Counted from the first letter of the stretch, positions 45,455-54,451 are shown. The stretch: DNA of 64,000 nucleotides from Fibrobacter sp. UWB10 (GCF_900182935.1 NZ_FXUE01000001.1:124001-188000), one strand, 5' to 3'. The notes: a model not told the origin generated them from the sequence alone. Numbers and translations are program-made.

Positions 45455-46895
45455 GTTCGCGCAAAAGATTGAACCCGAACAAATCATTTCAGCCCTGCAG
45501 AATTCGCTGCAAGTTGTGAACGCCAAAGCGTACCAGCTCACCCAAGTGATCGAAATTGCGCAGAGCGTAATGAGCTGCGAAAAATTCAAGACCGCAGCAC
45601 TCGCACTTGTGGGGCAAATTGCCGACAAACACCATGCTGAACGCGTAAGCCTTGGTTGGTTAAAACAAGACTACATTCGGCTCAAGAGCATTAGCCATAC
45701 CGACCACTTTGAAAAGAAGATGCAGGTGGTCAAGGACCTCGAAGGCCTTATGGAAGAGGCCTACGAACAAGACGCGGCCATTTTGTACCCGCCGGTCAAG
45801 GACAACCTGACCGTTCTTGCACACGAAAAGTACAGCAAGGAATACCACTGCGAAAACCTGCTTTCGGTTCCTATTCGCACATCGCCCAAAGACGGCGAAG
45901 ATGTAATCGGTGTTATTACCTGCGAACGCCAAAGCAAGCCCTTTACCGACCTTGAAACCGAACAGATTTACCTGGCATCGTCTTTGTGCGGCGCAAGGCT
46001 TTTGGAACTTTACCAAAAGAGCAATTGGTTTGGAGCAAGGATTGCCCGCAAAACGCGCAGGGCACTCGCCAAACTTTTGGGCTTTGAACATACCTGGGCC
46101 AAGTTTTTCGGCATTCTGGGCATTGGGCTTGTGCTGTTTGCAACGCTGTACCCGCTCCCCTACCGAGTGAGTGCGCCAGCAATCCTCAAGACGGACAAGG
46201 TTATTTTCGCCACTGCGCCCTACGACGGCTACATCGACAGCGTGTTCGTAAAGCCGGGCGACGTGATTTACAAGGGCCAGACGCTTTTGCGCCTGAACCA
46301 AACGGAACTTAAGCTTGAAGAAGCCGACTTGATGGCTCAGGAACAAGACAGCCGCCGCGAAATTCAGAAGGCACAGGCTACCCACCAACTCGCCGACATG
46401 CGCATTCACCAGGCAAGGCTCAACCAGACGCTGGCAAAGCTCAAGACTGTGCGTTACAAGCTTTCTATGTCCGAAGTGACGCTCAACGTCGATAGCGCAG
46501 TCATTATCGAAGGCGATTTGCAAAAGCGAATCGGCGCTCCGGTGAACCAGGGTAGCGAACTGTTCCAGATTGCCTCTATCGAAAACATTTACGTCGAAAT
46601 CAATGTACCCGAAGGCGAGCTCAAGAACGTGACTTTAGGCGGCGAAGGCCTTTTGGCAATCAAGAGCCGCCCTGACTACGTTTACCGCTTTAAAACCGAG
46701 CGTATAAGCCCTACAGCCGAAGTCAAGGAGCAAGAGAACACCTTCGCTGTTCGCGGCGAATTCGTGCGCAAGACGCCCGCTTGGTTCCGCCCGGGTATGA
46801 CTGGCATTGCCAAGATTTTCTCTGAGAAGAAAACGCTCTGGTGGATTATTTCTCACGAAGCAATTGATTATTTAAGAATAAAGCTTTGGTGGTAA
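45447..46895 (+). CDS. GAF domain-HlyD adaptor fusion
   Basis: 482 aa. The ATG at 45447 follows GAGGA and is preferred over an upstream in-frame ATG at 45399 inside tolC. Residues about 15-195 form a cytoplasmic GAF domain (SCEKFKTAALALVGQIADKHHAERVSLGWL ... LLSVPIRTSPKDGEDVIGVITCERQSKPFTDLE). A single membrane helix (FFGILGIGLVLFATLYPL, about 220-238) leads into a periplasmic HlyD module: APAILKTDKVIFATAPYDGYIDSVFVKPGDVIYKGQTLLRL, a helical hairpin, and IYVEINVPEGELKNV. A cytoplasmic sensory domain on a secretion adaptor is unusual and suggests ligand- or signal-gated export. Last gene of the operon. Confidence 0.88.
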   Translation: MTKFAQKIEPEQIISALQNSLQVVNAKAYQLTQVIEIAQSVMSCEKFKTAALALVGQIADKHHAERVSLGWLKQDYIRLKSISHTDHFEKKMQVVKDLEGLMEEAYEQDAAILYPPVKDNLTVLAHEKYSKEYHCENLLSVPIRTSPKDGEDVIGVITCERQSKPFTDLETEQIYLASSLCGARLLELYQKSNWFGARIARKTRRALAKLLGFEHTWAKFFGILGIGLVLFATLYPLPYRVSAPAILKTDKVIFATAPYDGYIDSVFVKPGDVIYKGQTLLRLNQTELKLEEADLMAQEQDSRREIQKAQATHQLADMRIHQARLNQTLAKLKTVRYKLSMSEVTLNVDSAVIIEGDLQKRIGAPVNQGSELFQIASIENIYVEINVPEGELKNVTLGGEGLLAIKSRPDYVYRFKTERISPTAEVKEQENTFAVRGEFVRKTPAWFRPGMTGIAKIFSEKKTLWWIISHEAIDYLRIKLWW

Positions 46896-46930
46896 GACAC
46901 GACACTTTTTGACAGCGATAGAAAAAAAAG

Positions 46931-46955
46931 AGGCGGCTTAAAAGCCGCCTTTCTT
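46931..46955. terminator. Bidirectional terminator between the export operon and the TPR gene
   Basis: 8-bp stem AGGCGGCT / AGCCGCCT; TTTCTT follows on the plus strand and CTTTTTTTT on the minus strand. Confidence 0.88.
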
Positions 46956-46980
46956 AATGCCGTAATGACGTTTCCAGAAA

Positions 46981-47664
46981 TTACTTAGCGAGGAACTTCT
47001 TGGCCTTGTCAGCGTAAGCCTGGTTGTCACCGTAGACCGTCAGAATGCGTTCAGCAGTCTTCTTAGCCTTGTCAGCAGCACCGAGCTGTTCGTAAACGAG
47101 AGTGAGCTTCCACATGGCGTCTGCAACCATCGGGACCTCGTCCACCGGTTCGTCCTTCTGGAAGCGGTCTTCCTGGTCGCCAGTGCGCTTGGCAAATTCA
47201 GAGACGTACTTTTCGAGAAGACCGGCAGCGGCAGAGTAGTCACCCTTTTCGATCTTCACAGAGGCAAGACCGTGCATGGCAGCCGAGCGAACCAGAGCAA
47301 CGGAACCTGCGTTGTCGAGGCTCTTCTGGAAGAACACGGCAGCGGCATCAAAGTCGCCAGCCTGGTACTTGATGTTGCCTGCATAGAGAGCAGCCTTTGC
47401 CAGAGACACACCGGAGAGCTTACCGGAGTTGATCTTGGATTCGAATTCCACGAAGGCGGAGTCCTTCTGATCTGCATAAAGGAGAGCCATGCCCGGACCG
47501 AGGAGTTCAGCCTGTTCGACTGCAGCTGCCTTGCGGTAGTCACGGAACTGCACCACGCCCACCACAATGACCATGATCACTACGAGGGCTGCAACGACCT
47601 TGGAGCCGTGTGCGACAAAAAATTCCTTAATTTCAGAATTGTTGGTATTCGATTCGTTTGCCAT
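46981..47664 (-). CDS. Membrane-anchored TPR protein (YfgM-like)
   Basis: 227 aa from ATG 47664. A short cytoplasmic N-terminus, one membrane helix (VVAALVVIMVIVVGVVQF, about residues 21-38), then periplasmic tetratricopeptide repeats (AALYAGNIKYQAGDFDAAAVFFQKSLDNAG, AAMHGLASVKIEKGDYSAAAGLLEKYV, DAMWKLTLVYEQLGAADKAKKTAERIL). The layout matches the YfgM / DUF2133-like group of Sec-associated periplasmic chaperone-type proteins. Homology at that level is suggestive only. Single-gene unit. Confidence 0.65.
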   Translation of the reverse strand: MANESNTNNSEIKEFFVAHGSKVVAALVVIMVIVVGVVQFRDYRKAAAVEQAELLGPGMALLYADQKDSAFVEFESKINSGKLSGVSLAKAALYAGNIKYQAGDFDAAAVFFQKSLDNAGSVALVRSAAMHGLASVKIEKGDYSAAAGLLEKYVSEFAKRTGDQEDRFQKDEPVDEVPMVADAMWKLTLVYEQLGAADKAKKTAERILTVYGDNQAYADKAKKFLAK

Positions 47665-47730
47665 ATTAAACGTCCATGTTAAATTTCGTGCTCCAATCAT
47701 AGAAAAATTTTAATGTGTTGTCAGCACACC

Positions 47731-47759
47731 TTGACAAAAGAAGGCCCTTTTGCTAATTT
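47731..47759 (+). promoter_or_regulatory. Promoter of tRNA-Thr
   Basis: TTGACA (47731-47736), 17-bp spacer, TAATTT (47754-47759); start expected just before the mature 5' end at 47771. Confidence 0.75.
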
Positions 47760-47770
47760 TGGCCTACCAT

Positions 47771-47843
47771 GCCACTCTAGCTCAGCTGGTAGAGCAGCTG
47801 ATTCGTAATCAGCAGGTCGGCAGTTCAAATCTGCTGGGTGGCT
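47771..47843 (+). tRNA. tRNA-Thr (anticodon CGU)
   Basis: 73-nt cloverleaf. Acceptor GCCACTC/GGGTGGC (one G-T), D arm with AGCTCAGCTGGTAGAGC, anticodon stem GCTGA/TCAGC with loop TTCGTAA giving anticodon CGT (reads ACG), T arm GGCAG-TTCAAAT-CTGCT. The discriminator is T and the genome continues CGA, so CCA is not encoded and must be added post-transcriptionally. Confidence 0.95.
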
Positions 47844-47848
47844 CGAAA

Positions 47849-47880
47849 AAATCCCGTTCCGAATGGAATGGGATTTTTCA
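47849..47880 (+). terminator. Terminator of tRNA-Thr
   Basis: 12-bp stem AAATCCCGTTCC / GGAATGGGATTT (one G-T) with a GAAT loop, continuing into TTCAATTTT. The following 130 bp (47881-48010) hold only a small hairpin GCCGTAT/ATACGGC near 47954 and no gene. Confidence 0.85.
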
Positions 47881-48010
47881 ATTTTAAAGAAATTTGTTCA
47901 AAAACCAAAGCCGAAGCTAGAAGCGAGCAGAACAAGGCCGCAGGACCGAAGCCGTATAAGTAATACGGCGAGAGGGTTGAGAACGCCGCTAGACGAAGTT
48001 TATAACGAGG

Positions 48011-49798
48011 CTACTTTCTAGCAGCAAGTTCTTCGGGTGTTCGAGCCAGAATATCCCAATCGCCGCGTTTAATGATCTTGTAAGCATACCCCTGTTCCGT
48101 CAAGAACAGCTGGCGGTTCATGGCGAATTCCTGTTCCTTGGAATCCTGCGTCACGATGCTGTAGAAGTGGGCTGCGCCACCGTCGCTCTTGGGGCGAAGC
48201 ACGCGACCGAGGCGCTGTGCTTCTTCCTGTCGGCTACCGAAGGTACCCGAAATCTGAATCAGCACGTTAGCATCCGGCAAGTCGATAGCAAAGTTACCCA
48301 CCTTGGAGACCATCAAGTTCTTCTGGCTACCGTTACGGAAGGCGGCATAAAGCTTTTCGCGGTCTTTGTTCGGCGTCTTACCCGTAATCAGCGGAATCTG
48401 CAAATCTTCGGAAAGGGCTTCGAGCTGGTCGATGTACTGGCCAATAATTAGCACGCGGTCATCGGGCTTGTCAAAATACTTGAGCAAGCGTTCCACAATG
48501 TCCGTTTTTTCGGGGTTGGTGGAAGCAAGCGTAATCTTTTCGCGGACAGGCGCAAGCGCATACTTCATCTTGAGTTCCGGTTCCATCGGAATACGGATTT
48601 CGTTACAGTCGGCGGTTGCAATCCAGCCCTGGGCTTCCAGAATACGCCACGGAATGTCGTACTTCTTGGGGCCAATCAAGCTGAACACTTCGGTTTCCTT
48701 GTGGTCTTCGCGCACAAGCGTTGCGGTAAGGCCCAGGCGGCGAGTGGCCTGCATTTCGGTACTCAGGCGGAACACCGGAGCCGGCAGCAAGTGCACTTCG
48801 TCGTAAATCATCAGGCCCCACTTTTCTTGGCTGAACAGCGGGAAGTTGGCGAGTTCCTTTTTGACTTCTTCTTCGGTCAAATCGTCCAAGTCAGAATCGG
48901 TCTTTTCGTTTTCGGCCTTCTTGGCACGCTTGCGCTGAGTCAAAATCTGGTAGGTAGCAACCGTCACGGGGCCGATTTCCTTGACTTCGCCGGAATATTC
49001 CTTCACCTGGTCGAGCGTCAAGTCAGTCTTGTCGCAAATTTCGCGAATCCACTGACGGCTAGCCGAAATGTTCGGAGTCAAAATCAAGGTCTTAGTTTGT
49101 ACCAAAGCCATGGTGGCTAGGCCAATCACGGTCTTACCCGAACCGCAAGGCAGCACGATCACGCCCGAGCCGCCCTTTTCAGAACCACTGGCGTAGAACA
49201 CCTGGGCAGCTTCTTTCTGGTAGTCACGGAGGGCAAAAGGCTTGCCACCCACCGTCGTTTCGCGCAGGTGAATCGGGAGCGGATCGCCCACGGTATAACC
49301 GGCCAAGTCTTCGACCGGGAACCCGGCGTTGGTAAGAGCCATCTTCAAGTGACCGCGGCGTTCCGGGTCTACTTCAGCATGCAAATCATCGATAAAGTGA
49401 AGCACGTACGGCTGCACTTCTTTGAGGTTGCAGATTTCGGTGAACATGTACTTGTCATCGGATTCTACAATCAGGCGGTCGTCTTCTTTTTTCAGGCGAA
49501 GCAGTCCGTAACGAGACATGTAGTCTTCGATTTCGGTCACAACAGATTCCGGAATCGGGAAACGGCTCTGGCTTTCCAGACGTTCCAAAACTTCCGGTGC
49601 ACGAAGCCCCGTTGCAGCAGCGTTCCACAAGCTTAGCGGGCTAATCTTGTAGGTGTGCAAATGTTCGGGACTTTTGACCAATTCGGTAAACGGGGCGATA
49701 GCATCGCGGGCCGCTTCATAAGTGGGGAGATCAACCTCCACCATGATTTCCATATTACTCTGAACAATAATGGCGCCATTCGGATTCATAGGCGCCAA
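48011..49798 (-). CDS. XPB/Rad25-type DNA repair helicase
   Basis: 595 aa superfamily 2 DNA helicase. An N-terminal domain of about 190 residues (YKISPLSLWNAAATGLRAPEVL, the damage-recognition-like region of XPB) is followed by the first RecA fold with Walker A LPCGSGKT (about 225), a DEVH box (LMIYDEVHLLPAPVFR) and GLTATLVREDHKE. The second RecA fold has VLIIGQYIDQLEALSEDL, SKVGNFAIDLPDANVLIQISGTFGSRQEEAQRLGRVLRPK. This matches bacterial XPB proteins found in scattered phyla. Partners such as a Bax1-like nuclease are not adjacent here. Divergent from aroE. Confidence 0.88.
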   Translation of the reverse strand: MAPMNPNGAIIVQSNMEIMVEVDLPTYEAARDAIAPFTELVKSPEHLHTYKISPLSLWNAAATGLRAPEVLERLESQSRFPIPESVVTEIEDYMSRYGLLRLKKEDDRLIVESDDKYMFTEICNLKEVQPYVLHFIDDLHAEVDPERRGHLKMALTNAGFPVEDLAGYTVGDPLPIHLRETTVGGKPFALRDYQKEAAQVFYASGSEKGGSGVIVLPCGSGKTVIGLATMALVQTKTLILTPNISASRQWIREICDKTDLTLDQVKEYSGEVKEIGPVTVATYQILTQRKRAKKAENEKTDSDLDDLTEEEVKKELANFPLFSQEKWGLMIYDEVHLLPAPVFRLSTEMQATRRLGLTATLVREDHKETEVFSLIGPKKYDIPWRILEAQGWIATADCNEIRIPMEPELKMKYALAPVREKITLASTNPEKTDIVERLLKYFDKPDDRVLIIGQYIDQLEALSEDLQIPLITGKTPNKDREKLYAAFRNGSQKNLMVSKVGNFAIDLPDANVLIQISGTFGSRQEEAQRLGRVLRPKSDGGAAHFYSIVTQDSKEQEFAMNRQLFLTEQGYAYKIIKRGDWDILARTPEELAARK

Positions 49799-49878
49799 AT
49801 TTAGTAAAAGTTACGTAATTAGAGTAGTGTTGTAGGGTTAATTTTATATATCTTTATATTGTAAAAAAAGAGGTTTTT

Positions 49879-50766
49879 TTGAGCCAGTTAAAATTGAATG
49901 GAAAGACCGAGTCTCTTTGCATTTTCGGTCATCCTGTTGGTCATAGCAAGTCGCCTTTGATGCATAATGCCCTTTTTGAAGCATTAGGCATAAATGCGGC
50001 CTATTTACCCTACGCCCCGGAGCCCGAAAATTTGGCCGATGCCATCAAGGGTTTTAGGGCCATGAAGTTCCGCGGGGCAAATGTCACTATTCCGTACAAG
50101 ACCCCGGTCATAGACCTTGTAGACGAACTTTCAGACATTTCGAAGTTTACCGGCAGCGTCAATACGCTATACTGGAAAGACGGCATTGTCGGGGGCACTT
50201 TATGTGGTACGACAACCGACCCCTATGGATGCATTCGCAACCTGCAGGAATCGGGAGTAGAGCCATCGAACAAGAAGGTCGCCCTGCTCGGAAACGGCGG
50301 TGCTGCCAAGGCCATTGCCTACACGCTCGCCGAAATGCAGAACAGGCTTACCATCGTGTGCCGCAACCGCGAAAAAGGGGCCGCACTCGCCGACAGCCTG
50401 AACCAGTTCTTTAACGGCAAGGCTCCCCAGGTCCAAGTCGCCACGTTCGATGAATTCCCGTCCGTATCCAAGAACATCGAAATCATCATCAACGCAACCT
50501 CCGTGGGCATGACACCCAACGAAGACCAATCTCCCCTTACCGAAGAATCCTTGCACCAAGGCCAAGCCGTGATGGACATTGTCTATACACCGCCCATGAC
50601 CAAGCTGTTAAAGACAGCACAGGCAAAAGGCTACAAGGTGGTAACCGGCGAAGGCATGCTGGTGCACCAGGGAATCGAAAGCTTTAGAAAATGGTTCCCC
50701 GAAGAAACTAAAAACAAGACGAACGACGAACTCGCAAAGATCATGCGTAAAGGAATGCAGGGCTAA
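49879..50766 (+). CDS. aroE: Shikimate dehydrogenase
   Basis: 295 aa. TTG start at 49879 after AGAGG; no ATG is near. NADP-dependent reduction of 3-dehydroshikimate. Visible motifs: GHPVGHSKSPLMHNALF (shikimate site), ANVTIPYK with the catalytic Lys, LLGNGGAAKAIAYTL (Rossmann loop), NRE, INATSVGM, and a C-terminal GEGMLVHQGIESFRKW. It is immediately followed (1 bp) by the AroK-AroB fusion, giving three shikimate-pathway activities in two co-transcribed genes. Confidence 0.93.
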   Translation: MSQLKLNGKTESLCIFGHPVGHSKSPLMHNALFEALGINAAYLPYAPEPENLADAIKGFRAMKFRGANVTIPYKTPVIDLVDELSDISKFTGSVNTLYWKDGIVGGTLCGTTTDPYGCIRNLQESGVEPSNKKVALLGNGGAAKAIAYTLAEMQNRLTIVCRNREKGAALADSLNQFFNGKAPQVQVATFDEFPSVSKNIEIIINATSVGMTPNEDQSPLTEESLHQGQAVMDIVYTPPMTKLLKTAQAKGYKVVTGEGMLVHQGIESFRKWFPEETKNKTNDELAKIMRKGMQG

Positions 50767-50767
50767 C

Positions 50768-52378
50768 ATGAACAAGCACATCTTTTTCACCGGATTCATG
50801 GCAAGCGGAAAATCCCGCACCGGACGCGCCCTGGCAGAACGGTTAAACCGCCCCTACGTAGATACCGACGCCGTTATCGTTGAACGCGCAGGCAAGACCA
50901 TTAGCGAAATTTTTGAACAAGAAGGCGAAGCCAAGTTCCGCGAAATGGAACGCGATGTCGTTGCCGAATTTGCAAAGAAAGAAACGCCGCACATTATTTC
51001 ATTGGGCGGTGGCGCTCTCACGCAGCCGGATAACCTGAAAGTCATCCGCGAAAACGGCACCATCATTCGCCTGTGGGCAAAGCCCGAAGTGCTTTCGGAA
51101 CGCATCGGTCGCAAGAACACGCGCCCGTTGCTTGCTAACCTGAGCGACGAAGAACGCCTCGAAAAAATCAAGGTGATGCTCAAGGAACGCGAAAAGAATT
51201 ACGCAAACGCCGACTTCAGTGTGGAAAGTTCTGACGAATACACCGAAGACCACGTGATTGAACGCATCCTGTACATCCTGAATTTCTGGAACAGCCATGC
51301 GCTGGACGTTTGCCCGAGCAGCGGCGGACGCTACCCCATCTTTATCGGCAAGAACATTATTCCCGAAGCAGGCGTATTGCTGGAATGCCTGAAGCTTGCC
51401 CCGAGTCACGACTTCTTGGTCTGCACGGACACAAACATTGCCAAAGTGCAGAGCCAGATGCTCGGCGAACTGAGAGGCCAGGCCGGACGTTGCCCGATTT
51501 TCAAGTTCCAAGCCGGCGAAAAGAACAAGACCTTGCACAACTTGAACCAGTTGTTCAGCTTTATGCTCCACCGCGGCTACACCCGCAAGAGCTGCTTGTT
51601 GCAGTTTAGCGGTGGCGTGGTCGGCGATATGGCAGGCTTTGGTGCAGCCACCTACCAGCGCGGCATTCCGTTTATCCAGTTCCCGACAACGCTTTTGAGC
51701 ATGGTCGACAGTTCTGTGGGCGGAAAGGTTGCCGTGAACCACCCCGAAGGCAAGAACATGATTGGCGCATTCTACCAGCCCAAGGCTGTGGTCTGCGACC
51801 TTGCAGTACTCAGCACCTTGCCCGAAACGGAATACCTGGCAGGCCTTGCCGAAATCGTGAAGTACGGCGTGATTTACGACGAAGAATTCTTCCGTTATAT
51901 GGAACAGAACGTCGAAAAGATCAAGGCTCACGACCTTGACGTTTTGAAGCACCTGATTTACCGCAGCTGCGCCATTAAGGCCGAAGTCGTCGGCATCGAT
52001 GAAAAGGAAGCTGGCCTGCGTGCTATTTTGAATTACGGGCATACCTTCGGGCATGCTATCGAAAACTTGACGCATTACAGCATGTTCACGCACGGCATTG
52101 CCGTGTCGCTTGGCATGCGCGTGGCCGCCCGCGCGGCAGTTCTCCTCGGCAAAATCAGCGCCGAAGAAGAAGCTCGTCAGAACAAACTCTTGGATGACCT
52201 CGGATTCCCGAAGAAATACGATATCGACACGGAAGCCGCATGGGACGCCATGGCTGTAGACAAGAAGGCAGAAAAGGGCAAGCGTGTATACATTTTGCCC
52301 ACTAAGATTGGAGAAGTGGAGAAAGTAAGCAACATCGATAAAGATATCATTACTCAAAGCTGGGGAGCTATTAAGTAA
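50768..52378 (+). CDS. aroK/aroB: Shikimate kinase / 3-dehydroquinate synthase fusion
   Basis: 536 aa bifunctional enzyme. Residues 1-170 are shikimate kinase: P-loop GFMASGKS, shikimate-binding DTDAVIVERAGKTISEIF, GGGAL and the lid with R-rich LSERIGRKNTRPLL. Residues about 175-536 are 3-dehydroquinate synthase: EKNKTLHNLNQL, GGVVGDMAGFGAATYQRGI, FPTTLLSMVDSSVGGK, NHPEGKNMIGAFYQP, and zinc-site residues in YGHTFGHAIE. Both active sites look complete, so the protein should catalyse steps 2 and 5 of the pathway. It is 1 bp after aroE. aroK and aroB are commonly adjacent in bacteria, and here they have fused. Confidence 0.93.
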   Translation: MNKHIFFTGFMASGKSRTGRALAERLNRPYVDTDAVIVERAGKTISEIFEQEGEAKFREMERDVVAEFAKKETPHIISLGGGALTQPDNLKVIRENGTIIRLWAKPEVLSERIGRKNTRPLLANLSDEERLEKIKVMLKEREKNYANADFSVESSDEYTEDHVIERILYILNFWNSHALDVCPSSGGRYPIFIGKNIIPEAGVLLECLKLAPSHDFLVCTDTNIAKVQSQMLGELRGQAGRCPIFKFQAGEKNKTLHNLNQLFSFMLHRGYTRKSCLLQFSGGVVGDMAGFGAATYQRGIPFIQFPTTLLSMVDSSVGGKVAVNHPEGKNMIGAFYQPKAVVCDLAVLSTLPETEYLAGLAEIVKYGVIYDEEFFRYMEQNVEKIKAHDLDVLKHLIYRSCAIKAEVVGIDEKEAGLRAILNYGHTFGHAIENLTHYSMFTHGIAVSLGMRVAARAAVLLGKISAEEEARQNKLLDDLGFPKKYDIDTEAAWDAMAVDKKAEKGKRVYILPTKIGEVEKVSNIDKDIITQSWGAIK

Positions 52379-52394
52379 TGCACAATAGGAGTGT

Positions 52395-53384
52395 ATGAAT
52401 ATGAGTATTCTTGTAACCGGCGGAACAGGAGCTCTAGGCTACCACATTTTGTCGAGCCTCGTGGGAACGACGCACGACCTTTACAGCTTTAGCGACGAAC
52501 AGCCGCAGCCCTGGCAGAAGGTCGATGGCGTTGAATACCTGAACGGCGACTTGCTGAACTTTAAGCACATGCAGGACGTGATTCAGTTTGTGCAGCCCAC
52601 GCACATTTACCACCTGGCAAGCCAATCGTCGGTGGGACTCAGCTACAAGAAACCATACGAAACGCTGAACATCAACTTGCTCGGCACGCAGAACTTGCTC
52701 GAAGCAGTGCGCCAGAATTGCCCCAAGGCAAAGGTGATGCTTTTAAGTTCCAGCGAAATTTACGGCCGCACCGATCATCAGCTTACCTACTTGCACAAAG
52801 AATCGGACGCCCCCAATCCGCTCACGCCTTATGCAACCTCTAAAGCTTGCATGGAACTTTTGGGAAACCAGTTCAAGAATGCTTACGGACTGCACGTGGT
52901 TTTTGCACGCCCCTTCCACTTTACGGGCCCGCACCACAGCCGTCGTTTCGTCATTCCCTCGATTACCTACCAGCTTGTCAAAATCAAGTATTACGGCGCA
53001 GAACCGACCATTTATTCGGGCAGTCTCGACATCAGCCGCGACGTGATTGACGTGCGCGATGTGGCACGCGGCATGATTCAGCTTTTGAACCAGTCTGAAC
53101 CGGGCGAAGCCTACAACCTTTGCTGCGGCAAGTCTTACACCTTCCGCGAACTCACCGAAATGCTGGTGGACATTGCCGAGGTAAGCGTAGACTTCCGTTT
53201 TGATCCGGGTTACGAACGCAGCAACGACATTCCGCTTTTGATTGGCGACCCCACTAAGGCAATGAACATGGGTTGGAAGCCGATGATTAGCGTCGAAGAC
53301 AGTCTGACCGACTTGTTCAACGAAATGGTATTACGCCGTCGTACAGAACTCAAGCTCGGTATGGGACAGGACTTGAGACTGTAA
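52395..53384 (+). CDS. NAD-dependent sugar-nucleotide epimerase/dehydratase
   Basis: 329 aa extended short-chain dehydrogenase. Nucleotide-binding TGGTGALGYHI (GxxGxxG), LLSSSEIYG, and the catalytic YATSK (YxxxK) with RPFHFTGP. It most resembles the GDP-mannose dehydratase / GDP-4-keto-6-deoxymannose reductase (Rmd-like) branch (HLASQSSVGLSYKKPYETLNINLLGTQNLLEA), which makes activated deoxysugars for surface glycans. The exact substrate cannot be read. AGGAG precedes two possible ATGs (52395, 52401). It lies in the run from aroE to mutY and is close to a glycosyltransferase gene. Confidence 0.85.
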   Translation: MNMSILVTGGTGALGYHILSSLVGTTHDLYSFSDEQPQPWQKVDGVEYLNGDLLNFKHMQDVIQFVQPTHIYHLASQSSVGLSYKKPYETLNINLLGTQNLLEAVRQNCPKAKVMLLSSSEIYGRTDHQLTYLHKESDAPNPLTPYATSKACMELLGNQFKNAYGLHVVFARPFHFTGPHHSRRFVIPSITYQLVKIKYYGAEPTIYSGSLDISRDVIDVRDVARGMIQLLNQSEPGEAYNLCCGKSYTFRELTEMLVDIAEVSVDFRFDPGYERSNDIPLLIGDPTKAMNMGWKPMISVEDSLTDLFNEMVLRRRTELKLGMGQDLRL

Positions 53385-53404
53385 TGTGGGATGTGGAGTG
53401 TGAA

Positions 53405-54451
53405 ATGAGACGTGAAAATATGATAGTTCTTTTTGTGGCGTTTTTGTTTAGCACGTCGCTTGCATTTGCAGGCGATGTCGCACAGCCGCAGGGTTCTGTG
53501 CGTAGCGTATCGGTCGATGACTTTATGCCGCACAACAACAGCGCCAAAGAATACAATGAAACTTGGAGCTATCAGTTCGTTTTCGATAACGGCACTCGCG
53601 CCTTCATCAACTATTCCACGCTTCACATTCCGGGTTCCGGCAGAAAAATCGCTTGCGACATGAGCTTCTGGAATTTCAAGAGCAAAACCTATACCGTAGG
53701 CCGACAGTATCCGCCCGAACGCCTTAAGGCCGACAAGGCCTCGGCCACAATCGACATCAAGGGCGAATACAAGATGGAACACAAGCCGGGCAAAGATCAC
53801 CGCGTGTACTTTACCGCCGACAAGGGTGGCAAATTCCTGCTGGACGTGACCTTTGAATCGGCCGAAGTCGGTAAAGTCCCTGGCAACGGCGTATGGAAAA
53901 TCGGCAAGGAAAGTTTCGGACAATACGTTCACATTCCTTACGGCCGCGTCGCAGGCAAAATCGCCTACAACGAAGACACCATTGCCGTCAAGGGTTACGC
54001 CTACATGGACCAAACCTGGCAAACCGCGCAGGCCATCGATGTAGCAACACGCTCGGTCAACTTTAGCACAAGCGCCCGCAGCCCGCTATTTGCAGGCCGC
54101 ATTTCGATTTCTAAAGACGGCGAACCGTTCGGATACGCACTCTACAAAGACGAATCTGGAATCAAGGTCGCTCAGCCCAAGGCCATCAAAGATGGCAGCG
54201 ACAACTACAAAGGCAAGAAATTCGCCAAGAGCGACTTGACCTTTGAATGGCAAGACGCAAGCGTTCCTGCACTCAAGTTCAGCGTAGCTAAAACGCTCCA
54301 GAAAGCAAGCCTTTTGGACAAAGTAGACGGTTGGATAGCAAAGAAAGCATTCAAGATTGCCGCCGGTGGCGAAGTTCTATTTTACAGGGGTAGGAGCGAC
54401 GGAAGCCACGGGAAAAAGATTGATTGGTGTATTACGGGAGTTAAAGACTGA
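53405..54451 (+). CDS. Exported lipocalin-like (CrtC/AttH-related?) protein
   Basis: 348 aa from ATG 53405 (GGAG seven nt before; an earlier in-frame ATG at 53384 has no ribosome site). Signal peptide MIVLFVAFLFSTSLAFAGD. The body is beta-rich, with WSYQFVFDNGTRAFINYSTLHIPG and GKIAYNEDTIAVKGYAYMDQTWQT, the latter faintly like the GxGYxDHxxG strand of the CrtC/AttH lipocalin-like superfamily. The assignment is weak. Ends overlap the hisA start (1 nt). Probably periplasmic; function unknown. Confidence 0.5.
   Translation: MRRENMIVLFVAFLFSTSLAFAGDVAQPQGSVRSVSVDDFMPHNNSAKEYNETWSYQFVFDNGTRAFINYSTLHIPGSGRKIACDMSFWNFKSKTYTVGRQYPPERLKADKASATIDIKGEYKMEHKPGKDHRVYFTADKGGKFLLDVTFESAEVGKVPGNGVWKIGKESFGQYVHIPYGRVAGKIAYNEDTIAVKGYAYMDQTWQTAQAIDVATRSVNFSTSARSPLFAGRISISKDGEPFGYALYKDESGIKVAQPKAIKDGSDNYKGKKFAKSDLTFEWQDASVPALKFSVAKTLQKASLLDKVDGWIAKKAFKIAAGGEVLFYRGRSDGSHGKKIDWCITGVKD

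Noticed and set aside
20471-46895. A hidden ABC transporter in the export locus
   Set aside because: No gene in the locus carries an ABC signature (LSGGQ with Walker A/B); the only ATPase is the SecA-like protein.
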